A stretch of DNA of 64,000 nt from an uncultured Bacteroidales bacterium (GCA_900318085.1 ONJF01000003.1:1-64000); one strand, 5' to 3'; counted from the stretch's first letter, positions 53,101 through 61,533 are shown. Notes: a model not told the origin generated them from the letters alone. Numbers and translations: made by a program.

Positions 53101-54015
53101 TTATAGTCTCATTTTTGATAACGATTCTTTATACGGGACATCTGGATTAAAGATTTCCTTTGAATGCCAGGCTCCTCTTTCAGACACAGGGGGTAATTCC
53201 ATATAATCACCATATGTAATAGTAAGGGCTTCCTTATATCGGCGTGGGATAAACACTGTATGACCATAAAAAGCCGTCTCGATTAAATCATCAAACAATT
53301 CCTTTTTGAAAACAAGCCGTTTGAAATCGTATGTTAAAATACTCCAGGCTATATAACAATCCGATTTGTAAAATTCGTACTTTCTTAAAGCTTGGTCAAG
53401 TTCTTTTACTATTTCGTTTCCGTTCCTAACCACTGGAAATTGTTCCAGTTTTTTTAAATCATTTTCATCGGGGCGTGGACAACTTCGACGCATAAACGCA
53501 CTGCTTTCAGCCACAAGGTGCTTAATGGTTTTTATATCAGCATCAATATTTTGAGGGCAGTAATTATCCAAAGGGAAAATATCAATAAAAAAACCTTGGT
53601 TGAACGATTCATAGCGAAATGCATACGAAATCCCAGTCGTATTGCTATTTCTTAATTTGGCAAAAGAGAATGAATATCCGTTATCACAACCAGGAAATTG
53701 TAAATAATAGGGGTCTTTAAATGTTTTTCTATACTTTTTCAAACGTTCGTAGTCCTTCCTCGGCATAAACACATCAATGTCATCATCCCATGGAATAAAA
53801 CCATGATGACGAACACACCCCAACAAGCTACCAAAAGCCAATGAGTATTGCAGATCATGTTGACGACAAACTTGATCAAAACGAACAAGCATATCAATAC
53901 CGACAGCCCACAACTTTTTTCGCTCTTTCGTAACCAAAAAATCGCATATCCTTTCTTCGTCAAAAAAGGACTGGGGAAGGATACCTTGTGCCACTATTCT
54001 TTCACATTCAGTCAT
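53101..54015 (-). CDS. LicD-family phospho-group transferase (304 aa)
   Basis: The LicD motif FGSLLGCVRHHGFIPWDDDI (61-80; catalytic D77DDID81) is complete, followed by FSFAKLRNSNTTGI and FIDIFPLDNYC. LicD proteins have a nucleotidyltransferase fold and move a phosphocholine-type head group from CDP to a sugar. Encoded 22 bp from a PEP mutase with cytidylyltransferase domains, it is the natural candidate to attach the phosphonate to the glycan. ATG 54015 is used; the frame also has a TTG at 54033. The donor identity is inference. Confidence 0.9.
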   Translation of the reverse strand: MTECERIVAQGILPQSFFDEERICDFLVTKERKKLWAVGIDMLVRFDQVCRQHDLQYSLAFGSLLGCVRHHGFIPWDDDIDVFMPRKDYERLKKYRKTFKDPYYLQFPGCDNGYSFSFAKLRNSNTTGISYAFRYESFNQGFFIDIFPLDNYCPQNIDADIKTIKHLVAESSAFMRRSCPRPDENDLKKLEQFPVVRNGNEIVKELDQALRKYEFYKSDCYIAWSILTYDFKRLVFKKELFDDLIETAFYGHTVFIPRRYKEALTITYGDYMELPPVSERGAWHSKEIFNPDVPYKESLSKMRL

Positions 54016-54041
54016 TGCGCTTGTCTCGTCCAAACCACTTA

Positions 54042-54779
54042 TTAACAGGTGGTTAATCCTCCGTCCACGACAAACTCCTGGCCTGTGATCCAGCGAGCCT
54101 TATCGGACAACAAAAACTCTACCATATTGGCTATATCCGTTTTCTCTCCTTCTCCCAGCAAATAGCGCAGATTGGGATTCTCCTGCATTTCAAAAATAAA
54201 GTTAGTAGTGCGAGTACGGATTCCGCCAGGCAGCACAGCATTGACCCTCACCTGGGGAGCAAATTCCACCGCCATGGATTTCATCAATCCAAGCATTGCA
54301 GCCTTAACTGCGCCATAAGTACCATATCCCTTTGTCCCCAAAACAGCAGAAACGCTGGAAATCATCACTATACCACAAAGATTACCTGCATTGGTCTTCT
54401 TGGAAGTCAAGACTCGTGTGATGGCAAAAATGGAAAACAAGGCAACATCGAAGCTTTTCTTCACGAATGCATAGTTCGCCATTTTGATTGGCTTAACAGC
54501 AAAGATTCCAGCGGCAAAAACCACATTGGAAACAGCCAAGTGGTTTTTAAACATGTAATCAGTAAGCGTTACCTCAACCTGCTCTACCTCAGAGAGATCG
54601 AGTGGAAGGATGTGGTGCTTGTCAGGAAACCGCAAAGACGACCTCGTTTCAAGCAATGCGCTTTCTTCAAGATCGGTCATTATTAAAACATGACCAGCTG
54701 CCTCAAGACTGATGCAGATTTGCCGTCCAATATCAGACGCGGCTCCAGTTATCAATGTATAGCCCGTCATACTCTTCAT
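54042..54779 (-). CDS. Short-chain dehydrogenase/reductase, FabG-like (245 aa)
   Basis: The Rossmann motif TGAASDIGR (11-19), the catalytic Ser in VMISSVSAV and Y-x3-K in GYGTYGAVKAAMLGL are present, as is the C-terminal WITGQEFVVDGGLT typical of FabG-like enzymes. It overlaps the free ACP gene by 4 bp (ATGA) and follows KASIII. The likely job is to reduce a 3-oxoacyl-ACP to a 3-hydroxyacyl-ACP for sugar acylation. A sugar-nucleotide reductase role is less likely given the ACP coupling. Confidence 0.9.
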   Translation of the reverse strand: MKSMTGYTLITGAASDIGRQICISLEAAGHVLIMTDLEESALLETRSSLRFPDKHHILPLDLSEVEQVEVTLTDYMFKNHLAVSNVVFAAGIFAVKPIKMANYAFVKKSFDVALFSIFAITRVLTSKKTNAGNLCGIVMISSVSAVLGTKGYGTYGAVKAAMLGLMKSMAVEFAPQVRVNAVLPGGIRTRTTNFIFEMQENPNLRYLLGEGEKTDIANMVEFLLSDKARWITGQEFVVDGGLTTC

Positions 54780-54985
54780 GCCAAAACAGCATTGCAGAAT
54801 GCCTCAATAGACTCATAGCCACGAATATCCGAGGCTTTCATTGATTGGTGATAGTCCGAATCCAACATGGCAATTATTGTCAATGCTGCCAAAGAATCAA
54901 ACTCTTCGTAATCTCCGAATTTCTTCGTGGTATCAAGATCCTCCACTTCAAGAATCTCGGCCAGTTTTTCTTTCAGTTCTTCCAT
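54776..54985 (-). CDS. Free acyl carrier protein (69 aa)
   Basis: A small acidic protein with the phosphopantetheine site at Ser31 (YEEFDSLAALTII; the motif D-S-L). Helical segments before and after fit the ACP fold; the length is slightly short. It lies between KASIII (6-bp gap) and SDR (4-bp overlap), so the three are expressed in step. The cell's housekeeping ACP is normally encoded elsewhere, so this one is probably dedicated to glycan acylation. Start ATG 54985. Confidence 0.85.
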   Translation of the reverse strand: MEELKEKLAEILEVEDLDTTKKFGDYEEFDSLAALTIIAMLDSDYHQSMKASDIRGYESIEAFCNAVLA

Positions 54986-54991
54986 ATTTTA

Positions 54992-56056
54992 TTAAAACTC
55001 AATTATTTGATTAAACTTCAAATATCCCATCTTCATCATGAGAGAGCTCCAAGTGAGGCCAACGCCGAAGCCCGCCATGCAAAGCCGCATCTCGCTATTG
55101 CAAAGCTGTTCGCCCAAATTAAAACTAATGCATGTTGGCACCGTCACTCCGCTAGCATTACCGAAGTTCTCTACAATATTCGCTGGCATTTTTTCATGGG
55201 GGATGCCCAACTTGTCAGCAAGCTTGTGCAGCATAAACTTATTGGGTTGATGAAACATATACCAATCCACATCATGCCGGTCGACACCACTCTGTTCGTA
55301 AAGATGTTCGATCATGGGAGGCACCTCACGCTGCACAAAGTTGAACACTTCGTCTCCCTGCATCACCAAATTATCCTTGCTGCGGAAGTTGCCTGCCACA
55401 TCCTCTTCCATCACAGCCGTTTCGGGCGAACTCGGCAAACGGAAGCCACCAGCCGGAATATTCAGCACCAACGCTCCCGTACCATCCATCTTGATATTGG
55501 CATAGATTGGGTTCTCTTCCTCACATTGCTCAACAATCGTAATCGCCGCAGCATCTCCAATAAGAGGTTTGCTATTGCGATCACGCGGGCTCACCTTCGG
55601 GCTAAGCACATCGGCATTCAGTAGCACCACCTTGCTCACGGCAGGCTGGTCAAGGAGCAAACAAGCTTGTATCACGCCCATTTCAAATCCCGCACAACCT
55701 TGATTGATATCCATACACAGACAGTCATGCTTCAATCCAAAATATCCATGGATCATATTACTGGTAGGTGGCATAAAGTAATCCGGAGACTGCGACACAA
55801 ACAATAATGCATCAATCTCTTCCGGCTTCAGCAACGCTTCGTCAAACAAATATTGTAGACCGAACCGACAAAAATCAGAAGAAGTCTGCCCTGGGGCCGC
55901 AATGCGGTGCTCGTTATAGCCCATAGCCATCTTCAACTTCATGCTTTTTACAGGCGAGAAATTATAATTTGCCATCTCATCCTCAAACTTCACTGCCTTT
56001 TGGGGCAAGATTGTGAGAATGCCACCAATACGTTTATGCTTAAAGAGAAAATCCAT
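54992..56056 (-). CDS. 3-oxoacyl-ACP synthase III (KASIII/FabH-like, 354 aa)
   Basis: The KASIII catalytic triad can be placed: Cys121 in MDINQGCAGFEMG, His269 in YMFHQPNKFML and Asn300 in VENFGNASGVTVP. Thiolase-fold landmarks (ALLFVSQSPDYFMPPTSN) are in order. It condenses an acyl-CoA starter (probably acetyl) with a malonyl-type unit on an ACP. With the SDR and ACP downstream, it would yield a 3-hydroxybutyryl-like ACP for transfer to an amino sugar. It is 2 bp from the GNAT-ACP fusion gene. The starter unit is inferred. Confidence 0.92.
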   Translation of the reverse strand: MDFLFKHKRIGGILTILPQKAVKFEDEMANYNFSPVKSMKLKMAMGYNEHRIAAPGQTSSDFCRFGLQYLFDEALLKPEEIDALLFVSQSPDYFMPPTSNMIHGYFGLKHDCLCMDINQGCAGFEMGVIQACLLLDQPAVSKVVLLNADVLSPKVSPRDRNSKPLIGDAAAITIVEQCEEENPIYANIKMDGTGALVLNIPAGGFRLPSSPETAVMEEDVAGNFRSKDNLVMQGDEVFNFVQREVPPMIEHLYEQSGVDRHDVDWYMFHQPNKFMLHKLADKLGIPHEKMPANIVENFGNASGVTVPTCISFNLGEQLCNSEMRLCMAGFGVGLTWSSLMMKMGYLKFNQIIEF

Positions 56057-56058
56057 GC

Positions 56059-57120
56059 TTATTTAGCTCCGTTTTTTATTAACAGTTTGGTGATGGCATC
56101 CACCGAGCAAAAGTTCTCTGGCAGAATATCCAGGCCATCAATGGAAATCCCATAATAGTTATCCAATTCACTGACCAAAGTAACCAGATCAAACGAATCA
56201 AGCATACCTTCTTCAATAAAGTCAATGTCCTTTTGTGTGAAATCAAACTCCGGACGAAGCTCCGTCAGAATCCTAATAATCTGTTCTTCCATTGTAATAT
56301 TTGTTTCTTGATCACTATTATATTCCATTACATAATCATACATGTTCTCTTCGGCGAAGCCATAATGTTGATAACGAACCTTGGCTGTTTCGTTAGTTCG
56401 AATCACCCAGAGCATTTGCCTTTTAGTAGCTTTCCCTACTTCGAGAAACCTACGCAATAACCTTGAGCCCACTTTTTTGTCTCGATAATCAGGATTTGTG
56501 AACCAGTATCGAAGATAGAGCGTGGTGGCATTCGACTCATAAACAAGGAATCCTGCCTTATTACTATCTTCTTCACAAATTAGAATACATCCGTGACGGA
56601 TAAAGTCCATCAGCTCCTCATCATAAGGAATCTGCTCGACACGCTCGTCAAAATATTGATGAAGTTGCCTGCTTACCCAAGGCAAATCTTTCTCTGTAGC
56701 TGGACGTATTGTCGCATCGGGAAAATAATCTATCGGCTCAGTCATCCGTGTCATTCTCACAAGTGATGACGCCTCCCTACATCCTCTTGCCTTAAACAAA
56801 TCCACCAATGGCTTGGTCTGTATGTCACGACCTACCAAGTCATACATCATTATCCTATCGGAGTATCGCGTCAGGAACAACTCCATATCATTCCCCAAAG
56901 CATCAATGGATGTAGAACAATAGAAAACATTCCAAAAAGACAGTGATTGCTTGATGACGAACAAGGTATCAGCCACTCTCTCAGTAAAACAATCACCTTT
57001 TTCTATCCATATGCTGTGTTTGACGGGGTCAAGATAGAAATTGGTAACGAAACCAAGCCGCAGAGTACGAATATCCGCCACTTGACGTTGAAGGTCTTCT
57101 ATCGACTTTACAATCTGCAT
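56059..57120 (-). CDS. GNAT acyltransferase fused to a C-terminal acyl/peptidyl carrier protein (353 aa)
   Basis: Residues ~1-130 are an N-terminal region I do not recognise. Residues ~135-270 are a GNAT domain (ATIRPATEKDLPWVSRQLHQ; YRDKKVGSRLLRRFLE is the CoA-type loop; KVRYQHYGFAEE). Residues 277-353 are a complete carrier protein with the phosphopantetheine Ser309 (EEGMLDSFDLVTLV), resembling DltC-like carriers. The adenylation enzyme is encoded 5 bp upstream, so its amino acid is probably loaded on this carrier and transferred by the attached GNAT domain. The frame runs through both parts with no stop. Confidence 0.88.
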   Translation of the reverse strand: MQIVKSIEDLQRQVADIRTLRLGFVTNFYLDPVKHSIWIEKGDCFTERVADTLFVIKQSLSFWNVFYCSTSIDALGNDMELFLTRYSDRIMMYDLVGRDIQTKPLVDLFKARGCREASSLVRMTRMTEPIDYFPDATIRPATEKDLPWVSRQLHQYFDERVEQIPYDEELMDFIRHGCILICEEDSNKAGFLVYESNATTLYLRYWFTNPDYRDKKVGSRLLRRFLEVGKATKRQMLWVIRTNETAKVRYQHYGFAEENMYDYVMEYNSDQETNITMEEQIIRILTELRPEFDFTQKDIDFIEEGMLDSFDLVTLVSELDNYYGISIDGLDILPENFCSVDAITKLLIKNGAK

Positions 57121-57125
57121 AATAA

Positions 57126-58634
57126 CTATCTGAGAAGCTTGTTATAATAAGCCCGGTCTATCTTTCCGCTACTGTTCTGCTTAAGGATCTCCTCAAGGTG
57201 ATACTCGGTCGGTAACATGTAACGCGGAATACTTCCAGAAAGCGCCTTGCGGAACTCGGCCAAATTCAAATCTACTTTTGCCTGATAGAACAGAACTATT
57301 TTTTTGTTGGCATAGTCATAAACCACACAGCAGTTATCCACCATATTGGTACCCAAGATAGCTGTCTCTATCTCACCCAGTTCGATGCGATAGCCATTAT
57401 GCTTGATCTGAGCGTCCTCGCGACCCACGTACATAATCTCACCCAGTTCGTTCTGATAAACAACGTCACCAGTGCAATAAACAGTCTCGGGATAATGGCT
57501 TTGCAAAGGATTCTGGATGAACGCTGCCATAGTCTTTTCCGAATTGTTATAGTAGCCAAGAGCCAAAGAAGAACCTCGCACGCACAACTCTCCTTGTTCA
57601 CCTTGTTTTGCCAAACGCTGTCTGTCCACAAGAATCATCACGTCGCTGTTTCTGCAAGGAAATCCAATAGGCAGCGGATCATCGTCGGCAAACGGTCTCT
57701 CTACCACAAAGTATGTGCAGTCAACCGTGATTTCCGTCGGACCATAAAGGTTAACATAACGGCAATTGGGCAAATGCTTGCGCCAATAGTTGAGATGTTT
57801 GTTGGGCATCACTTCACCTGCAAAGAACACATCCTTTAAGAACTCAGGCTTCTTGGTCTCAAGTATGTTTAAATTGGCCACATTCACCAACACAAATGGT
57901 ACCCAAAACACAAAAGTAATATTATTCTCATTTAAATAGTCAATTAGTTTTGCCGGGAACGCAAAGCAACTTTCAGGAATAATCTTAAGCGTAGCGCCAG
58001 TACAATACATCAAATATATGTCAAGCGTGGAATTGTCAAAGTAGAAAGGGGCTTGATTACCAATCACAGACTCCGATGTGATATGGAATGTTGAAACCGC
58101 CCAATCGATATAGTCAATCACGCCACGATGAGCAACGACCACGCCTTTAGGAGCACCTGTGGAACCGCTAGTAAAAATAGCATAAACAGGATCCGTATCT
58201 ATCTGAAACATATCATTCTCGTCGCCTCCATCAGCAGTCACGTTAGCCAACACATTTTCAACCACCAACACTTTGCCTATAAAGAAGCTCTCCACCTGTG
58301 CAGCATGATTCCTGTCTGTAATCACTAAATTTGCATCCAATGTCGTCAAAATGGAAGAAACACGAGCATCAGGTGACTTAGTATCAAGCGGTATATAAAA
58401 ACAACCACACATACTAATACCTGCAAACGATTCCACCATCTTGCATCCCTTGGAGAGATACACCCCAACAGGGCTATTCTTCGCTACTCCTTCCGCTACA
58501 ATAGCATTAGAGATACGCTTTGCCGCATCCCACAACTCGGAAAATGTAATACTCATTTCAGAGTCCTTCACTGCCTCTTTGTTGGGGAAAGAACAGACTG
58601 TTCTTTCCAAATACTCAATTACGCTCTTTTGCAT
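57126..58634 (-). CDS. Amino-acid adenylation enzyme, DltA/NRPS A-domain-like (502 aa)
   Basis: The core A-domain motifs are in order: A3 FTSGSTGAPKG (154-164), A4 FYFDNSTLDIY with Asp200, A5 NLYGPTEITVDCTYF, A7 YCTGDVV, A8 HNGYRIELGEIE and A10 NSSGKIDR with the catalytic Lys. The Asp of motif A4 normally holds the alpha-amino group, so the substrate is an amino acid rather than a fatty acid. It is a stand-alone, DltA-sized enzyme. The carrier is most likely the GNAT-ACP fusion encoded next. The amino acid cannot be read from the sequence with confidence. Confidence 0.9.
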   Translation of the reverse strand: MQKSVIEYLERTVCSFPNKEAVKDSEMSITFSELWDAAKRISNAIVAEGVAKNSPVGVYLSKGCKMVESFAGISMCGCFYIPLDTKSPDARVSSILTTLDANLVITDRNHAAQVESFFIGKVLVVENVLANVTADGGDENDMFQIDTDPVYAIFTSGSTGAPKGVVVAHRGVIDYIDWAVSTFHITSESVIGNQAPFYFDNSTLDIYLMYCTGATLKIIPESCFAFPAKLIDYLNENNITFVFWVPFVLVNVANLNILETKKPEFLKDVFFAGEVMPNKHLNYWRKHLPNCRYVNLYGPTEITVDCTYFVVERPFADDDPLPIGFPCRNSDVMILVDRQRLAKQGEQGELCVRGSSLALGYYNNSEKTMAAFIQNPLQSHYPETVYCTGDVVYQNELGEIMYVGREDAQIKHNGYRIELGEIETAILGTNMVDNCCVVYDYANKKIVLFYQAKVDLNLAEFRKALSGSIPRYMLPTEYHLEEILKQNSSGKIDRAYYNKLLR

Positions 58635-58641
58635 ATTCTAT

Positions 58642-59277
58642 CTAAAACTCTTCTTTTTTTGCAGGATTGCCAAACATAGTAGTATGAGCTTTCACATTAC
58701 CCAGCACCACACTACCAGTTCCAATAATTGAATGATCACCTATCTTGCGTCGAGGGACAACGATACAACCCGGATGCATTGTCACAAACTCTCCAATCGA
58801 CACGAATCCAGAAATCGAGCTATTCCCCCCAATATGTGAATAATTCCCTATGGAGGAATCATGTCCCATTCCAGCTCTAATACTGAATGTGACAAAATCT
58901 CCCACTCGCGTATCACACGAGATGTTTGCATATGCTCCAATCACGCACCCTACACCTATCTTTGCATTGTTGCCTAATAACGCAGTCGGATGAACTAACG
59001 TGACAAAAGTCCCTCCTTTTTCCATGATAATATCTGCGTATTTCTTTTTGAAATCCACATCTCCTAAAGCACAAATAAAAACGTCATCCTCCTGAATCTG
59101 ATAACTCTCAACAGGACCAATGATTGGAGGGTAGTTTTCATATTCGTCCAAAGCATCTGCCTTGTCATCAAGAAAACCTTTGACAGTCAAACACATCCCC
59201 GCAGCAATGCAATCTTTAGCTATGTCATACACTTCTCTCCCCCATCCACGGGCACCAATAATTAACAGATTCTTCAT
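58642..59277 (-). CDS. PglD/NeuD-type sugar N-acyltransferase (211 aa)
   Basis: The N-terminal Rossmann-like part MKNLLIIGARGWGREVYDIA (1-20) and a left-handed beta-helix with VGCVIGAYANISCDTRVGDF and HIGGNSSISGFVSIGEFVTM define the PglD family; such enzymes acylate the 4-amino group of UDP/TDP-4-amino sugars. It follows the VioA-like transaminase by one base, as expected for an aminotransferase-acyltransferase pair. ATG 59277 is used. Its acyl donor could be acetyl-CoA or an acyl-ACP of the neighbouring module. Confidence 0.9.
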   Translation of the reverse strand: MKNLLIIGARGWGREVYDIAKDCIAAGMCLTVKGFLDDKADALDEYENYPPIIGPVESYQIQEDDVFICALGDVDFKKKYADIIMEKGGTFVTLVHPTALLGNNAKIGVGCVIGAYANISCDTRVGDFVTFSIRAGMGHDSSIGNYSHIGGNSSISGFVSIGEFVTMHPGCIVVPRRKIGDHSIIGTGSVVLGNVKAHTTMFGNPAKKEEF

Positions 59278-59278
59278 A

Positions 59279-60394
59279 TCATCCATGGTTATCAACTATC
59301 TCCAAAACTCTATCAATATCATCATTATTAAGTTCATGATGCATTGGCAAACAAATCACCTCATTGGCAATCCGTGTCGCCACTGGCAGATTCTCAGGAG
59401 CAGCACTCGGCAAACCGCAATAGCTACTGAAAGTGCTGATAAGTGGGTAGAAATACCTTCTGCCCAAAACACCTTGTTCCTTCATCTTGAAATACAATTC
59501 ATCACGCGTCATACCATATTCATCCGCATCAACAAAGATGGGAAAATAGCTGTAGTTATGACGCACGCCTGGCATATCTTCGAAGAAGCGAATGCCTTTG
59601 ACATCACGCAAGGCCTCCCTGTATCGAATGGCCACCTGATGACGTTTCTCGATGGCTTCATCCACTTGTCTGAGGTTCAGCAGACCATAGGCGGCACGCA
59701 CCTCATCCATCTTGCTGTTGATGCCTGGGGCAACGACCTCCGTCTCACCCGCAAAGCCGAAGTTCTTCAAATAGTCCACACGCTTTTTGGTCTCGGCATC
59801 ATGCATCACTAAAGCACCGCCCTCAAGGGTGTTGTACACCTTCGTGGCATGGAAACTCAATGTGGCCATATCACCTTGGTTTAGCACCGACTCTCCATTT
59901 ACCTCCACACCAAAAGCATGGGCGGCATCGTAAATGACTTTCAGTCCATATTTGTCGGCAACGGCTTGAATACGTTCCATATCACAAGGCTTGCCGTAGC
60001 AATGAACGGGCATAATGGCCGTCGTATGCGGGGTAATGGCCGCCTCGATTTTATCAGGATCGATGCCGCAATTGGAGGGATCAATATCCACAAAAACGGG
60101 TTTGCAGCCATTCCACCAGATGCTATGAGTAGTAGCCACAAAACTATAAGGGGTTGTAATCACTTCACCTGTGATGCGCAAGGCTTGCAAAGCGGTCAAC
60201 AAAGGAAGCGTACCATTGGTGAAAAGACTAATATAGGGAACCTTCAGATATTCACACAAAGCGGTTTCCAACCTTTTGTGGAAACTACCGTTATTGGTAA
60301 CCCATTTGCTGTCCCATATCTCCTTCAAAAGTTTCTGAAACTCATCCAAGTCAGGCAACAAAGGCGATGTAACCGTAATCTGTTTCTTATCCAT
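59279..60394 (-). CDS. VioA-like NDP-4-amino-4,6-dideoxysugar transaminase (371 aa)
   Basis: This is a DegT/DnrJ/EryC1 aminotransferase whose text is closest in my memory to VioA: VTSPLLPDLDEFQKLLKEIW, TTPYSFVATTHSIWWNGCKP, YDAAHAFGVEVNGESVLN. The PLP lysine is Lys185 in FHATKVYNTLEGG. VioA makes dTDP-4-amino-4,6-dideoxyglucose (viosamine). ATG 60394 is chosen; a TTG lies at 60403. It is followed by PglD and the acyl module, which fits a 4-N-acylated dideoxy sugar. No rml genes for dTDP-4-keto-6-deoxyglucose are in the window. VioA itself versus a close relative is unproven. Confidence 0.88.
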   Translation of the reverse strand: MDKKQITVTSPLLPDLDEFQKLLKEIWDSKWVTNNGSFHKRLETALCEYLKVPYISLFTNGTLPLLTALQALRITGEVITTPYSFVATTHSIWWNGCKPVFVDIDPSNCGIDPDKIEAAITPHTTAIMPVHCYGKPCDMERIQAVADKYGLKVIYDAAHAFGVEVNGESVLNQGDMATLSFHATKVYNTLEGGALVMHDAETKKRVDYLKNFGFAGETEVVAPGINSKMDEVRAAYGLLNLRQVDEAIEKRHQVAIRYREALRDVKGIRFFEDMPGVRHNYSYFPIFVDADEYGMTRDELYFKMKEQGVLGRRYFYPLISTFSSYCGLPSAAPENLPVATRIANEVICLPMHHELNNDDIDRVLEIVDNHG

Positions 60395-60419
60395 CTTTCC
60401 CAATCACTAAACTTCCCTA

Positions 60420-60454
60420 ATTCTCAATTCTCAATTTTCAATTGTCAATTAACA
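60420..60454. repeat. Short degenerate tandem repeat (ATTCTCA-like units)
   Basis: Units such as ATTCTCA, ATTCTCA, ATTTTCA, ATTGTCA are repeated just beyond the wzm stop. Low-complexity intergenic repeats of this kind also occur at 63808-63898. Confidence 0.55.
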
Positions 60455-60455
60455 A

Positions 60456-61334
60456 TTAGACTGTATCCATGAAACTCTTCTGCACTTTATTGAAAATCAA
60501 AATGCCTAGAGCAAGAAGGACTAACATGACAATAAAACTATATGCCAACCAGCCCCAACCGATAAACTGGCCAGCTCCTAAAGCGCCATGCTTGAAGGTC
60601 TCAATCACTGGAGTCACAGGATTGAGGCACATAACGGTTGCCACATCAATTCCGAACTTTCGCTTTCCCACTACTTGACTCAAAGGATATACAATCGGCG
60701 TAGCGTACATCCATAACGACACAAAGAAAGAGAACAAAATCTGTAAATCACGGTACTTGGTTGTCATCGATGAAATAATGATACCGAAACCCAGGGCCAG
60801 ACCCGCCATCATGACTACCAACAGCGGGAACAAAAGCAGATACCAATTGGGACATGGGGCCGTGCCTATGATTGCATAGTAAACATACACAATAACAAAC
60901 AAAAGCAACTGGATGCCAAAGCGGACCAAATTACTAATGACACTTGACAGAGGCATAATCAACCTAGGGAAATATACCTTACCAAAAATTCCCGCATTAG
61001 AAACGAAGGTATTCGATGTTCTTCCCAAACAGTCAGCAAAATACTGCCACATGCACACACCTCCCAAATAGAACAAGGGTTGAGGAATGCCATCGGTGGG
61101 GATCCCTGCAATACCACCAAACACCACCATGTACATGATGACCGTCAAAGCAGGCTGTATCAGCCACCACAAAGGTCCCAAGATGGTCTGTTTGTACTGC
61201 ACCTTGATAGTACGCTTCACAAACAAGGTCAACAAGTCACGGTAATCCCATATTTCTTTTAGATTCACCTCAAAAAGCCCAGTCCGGGGCTTGATGACAG
61301 TAGTCCAGTTTTCGTTTTCAGTTGTTTTACTCAT
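60456..61334 (-). CDS. wzm: Wzm: ABC-2 type polysaccharide exporter permease (292 aa)
   Basis: Six hydrophobic segments are visible (for example LIQPALTVIMYMVVFGGIAG; FGIQLLLFVIVYVYYAII; LLLFPLLVVMMAGLALGFGI), and the start NLKEIWDYRDLLTLFVKRTIKVQYKQTILGPLWW is the standard ABC-2 permease entry of Wzm/RfbA proteins. It pairs with the Wzt ATPase encoded at 46466, 13 kb downstream in the same transcription direction. A promoter (TTG-N21-TACTTTTG, 61474-61505) lies upstream, so wzm probably begins the phosphonate/acyl operon. It exports a complete lipid-linked glycan. Confidence 0.94.
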   Translation of the reverse strand: MSKTTENENWTTVIKPRTGLFEVNLKEIWDYRDLLTLFVKRTIKVQYKQTILGPLWWLIQPALTVIMYMVVFGGIAGIPTDGIPQPLFYLGGVCMWQYFADCLGRTSNTFVSNAGIFGKVYFPRLIMPLSSVISNLVRFGIQLLLFVIVYVYYAIIGTAPCPNWYLLLFPLLVVMMAGLALGFGIIISSMTTKYRDLQILFSFFVSLWMYATPIVYPLSQVVGKRKFGIDVATVMCLNPVTPVIETFKHGALGAGQFIGWGWLAYSFIVMLVLLALGILIFNKVQKSFMDTV

Positions 61335-61473
61335 TTCGGATAAGTGTAAAGCTTCGCCACTTGACTCACATCAAGAAAGCATAACTATTTGTAAATAAAC
61401 CACTTGCCTTAAACATTAGAGAGTGGCATTTTTTGTTGCATTCAGGCAATAGTTAACCCAAATTTACAATCTG

Positions 61474-61505
61474 CAAAAGTAAGGATTATTTTTCAAATAA
61501 AACAA
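61474..61505 (-). promoter_or_regulatory. Promoter before wzm
   Basis: On the - strand TTG (61505-61503) and TACTTTTG (61481-61474) are separated by 21 bp, in the 199-bp gap between the sugar transferase stop and the wzm ATG. This probably drives the wzm-vioA-acyl-phosphonate run; the leader is ~140 nt, with nothing else recognisable in it. Confidence 0.6.
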
Positions 61506-61533
61506 GAAAAAAATGCGACAATTTTCTTTGTTA

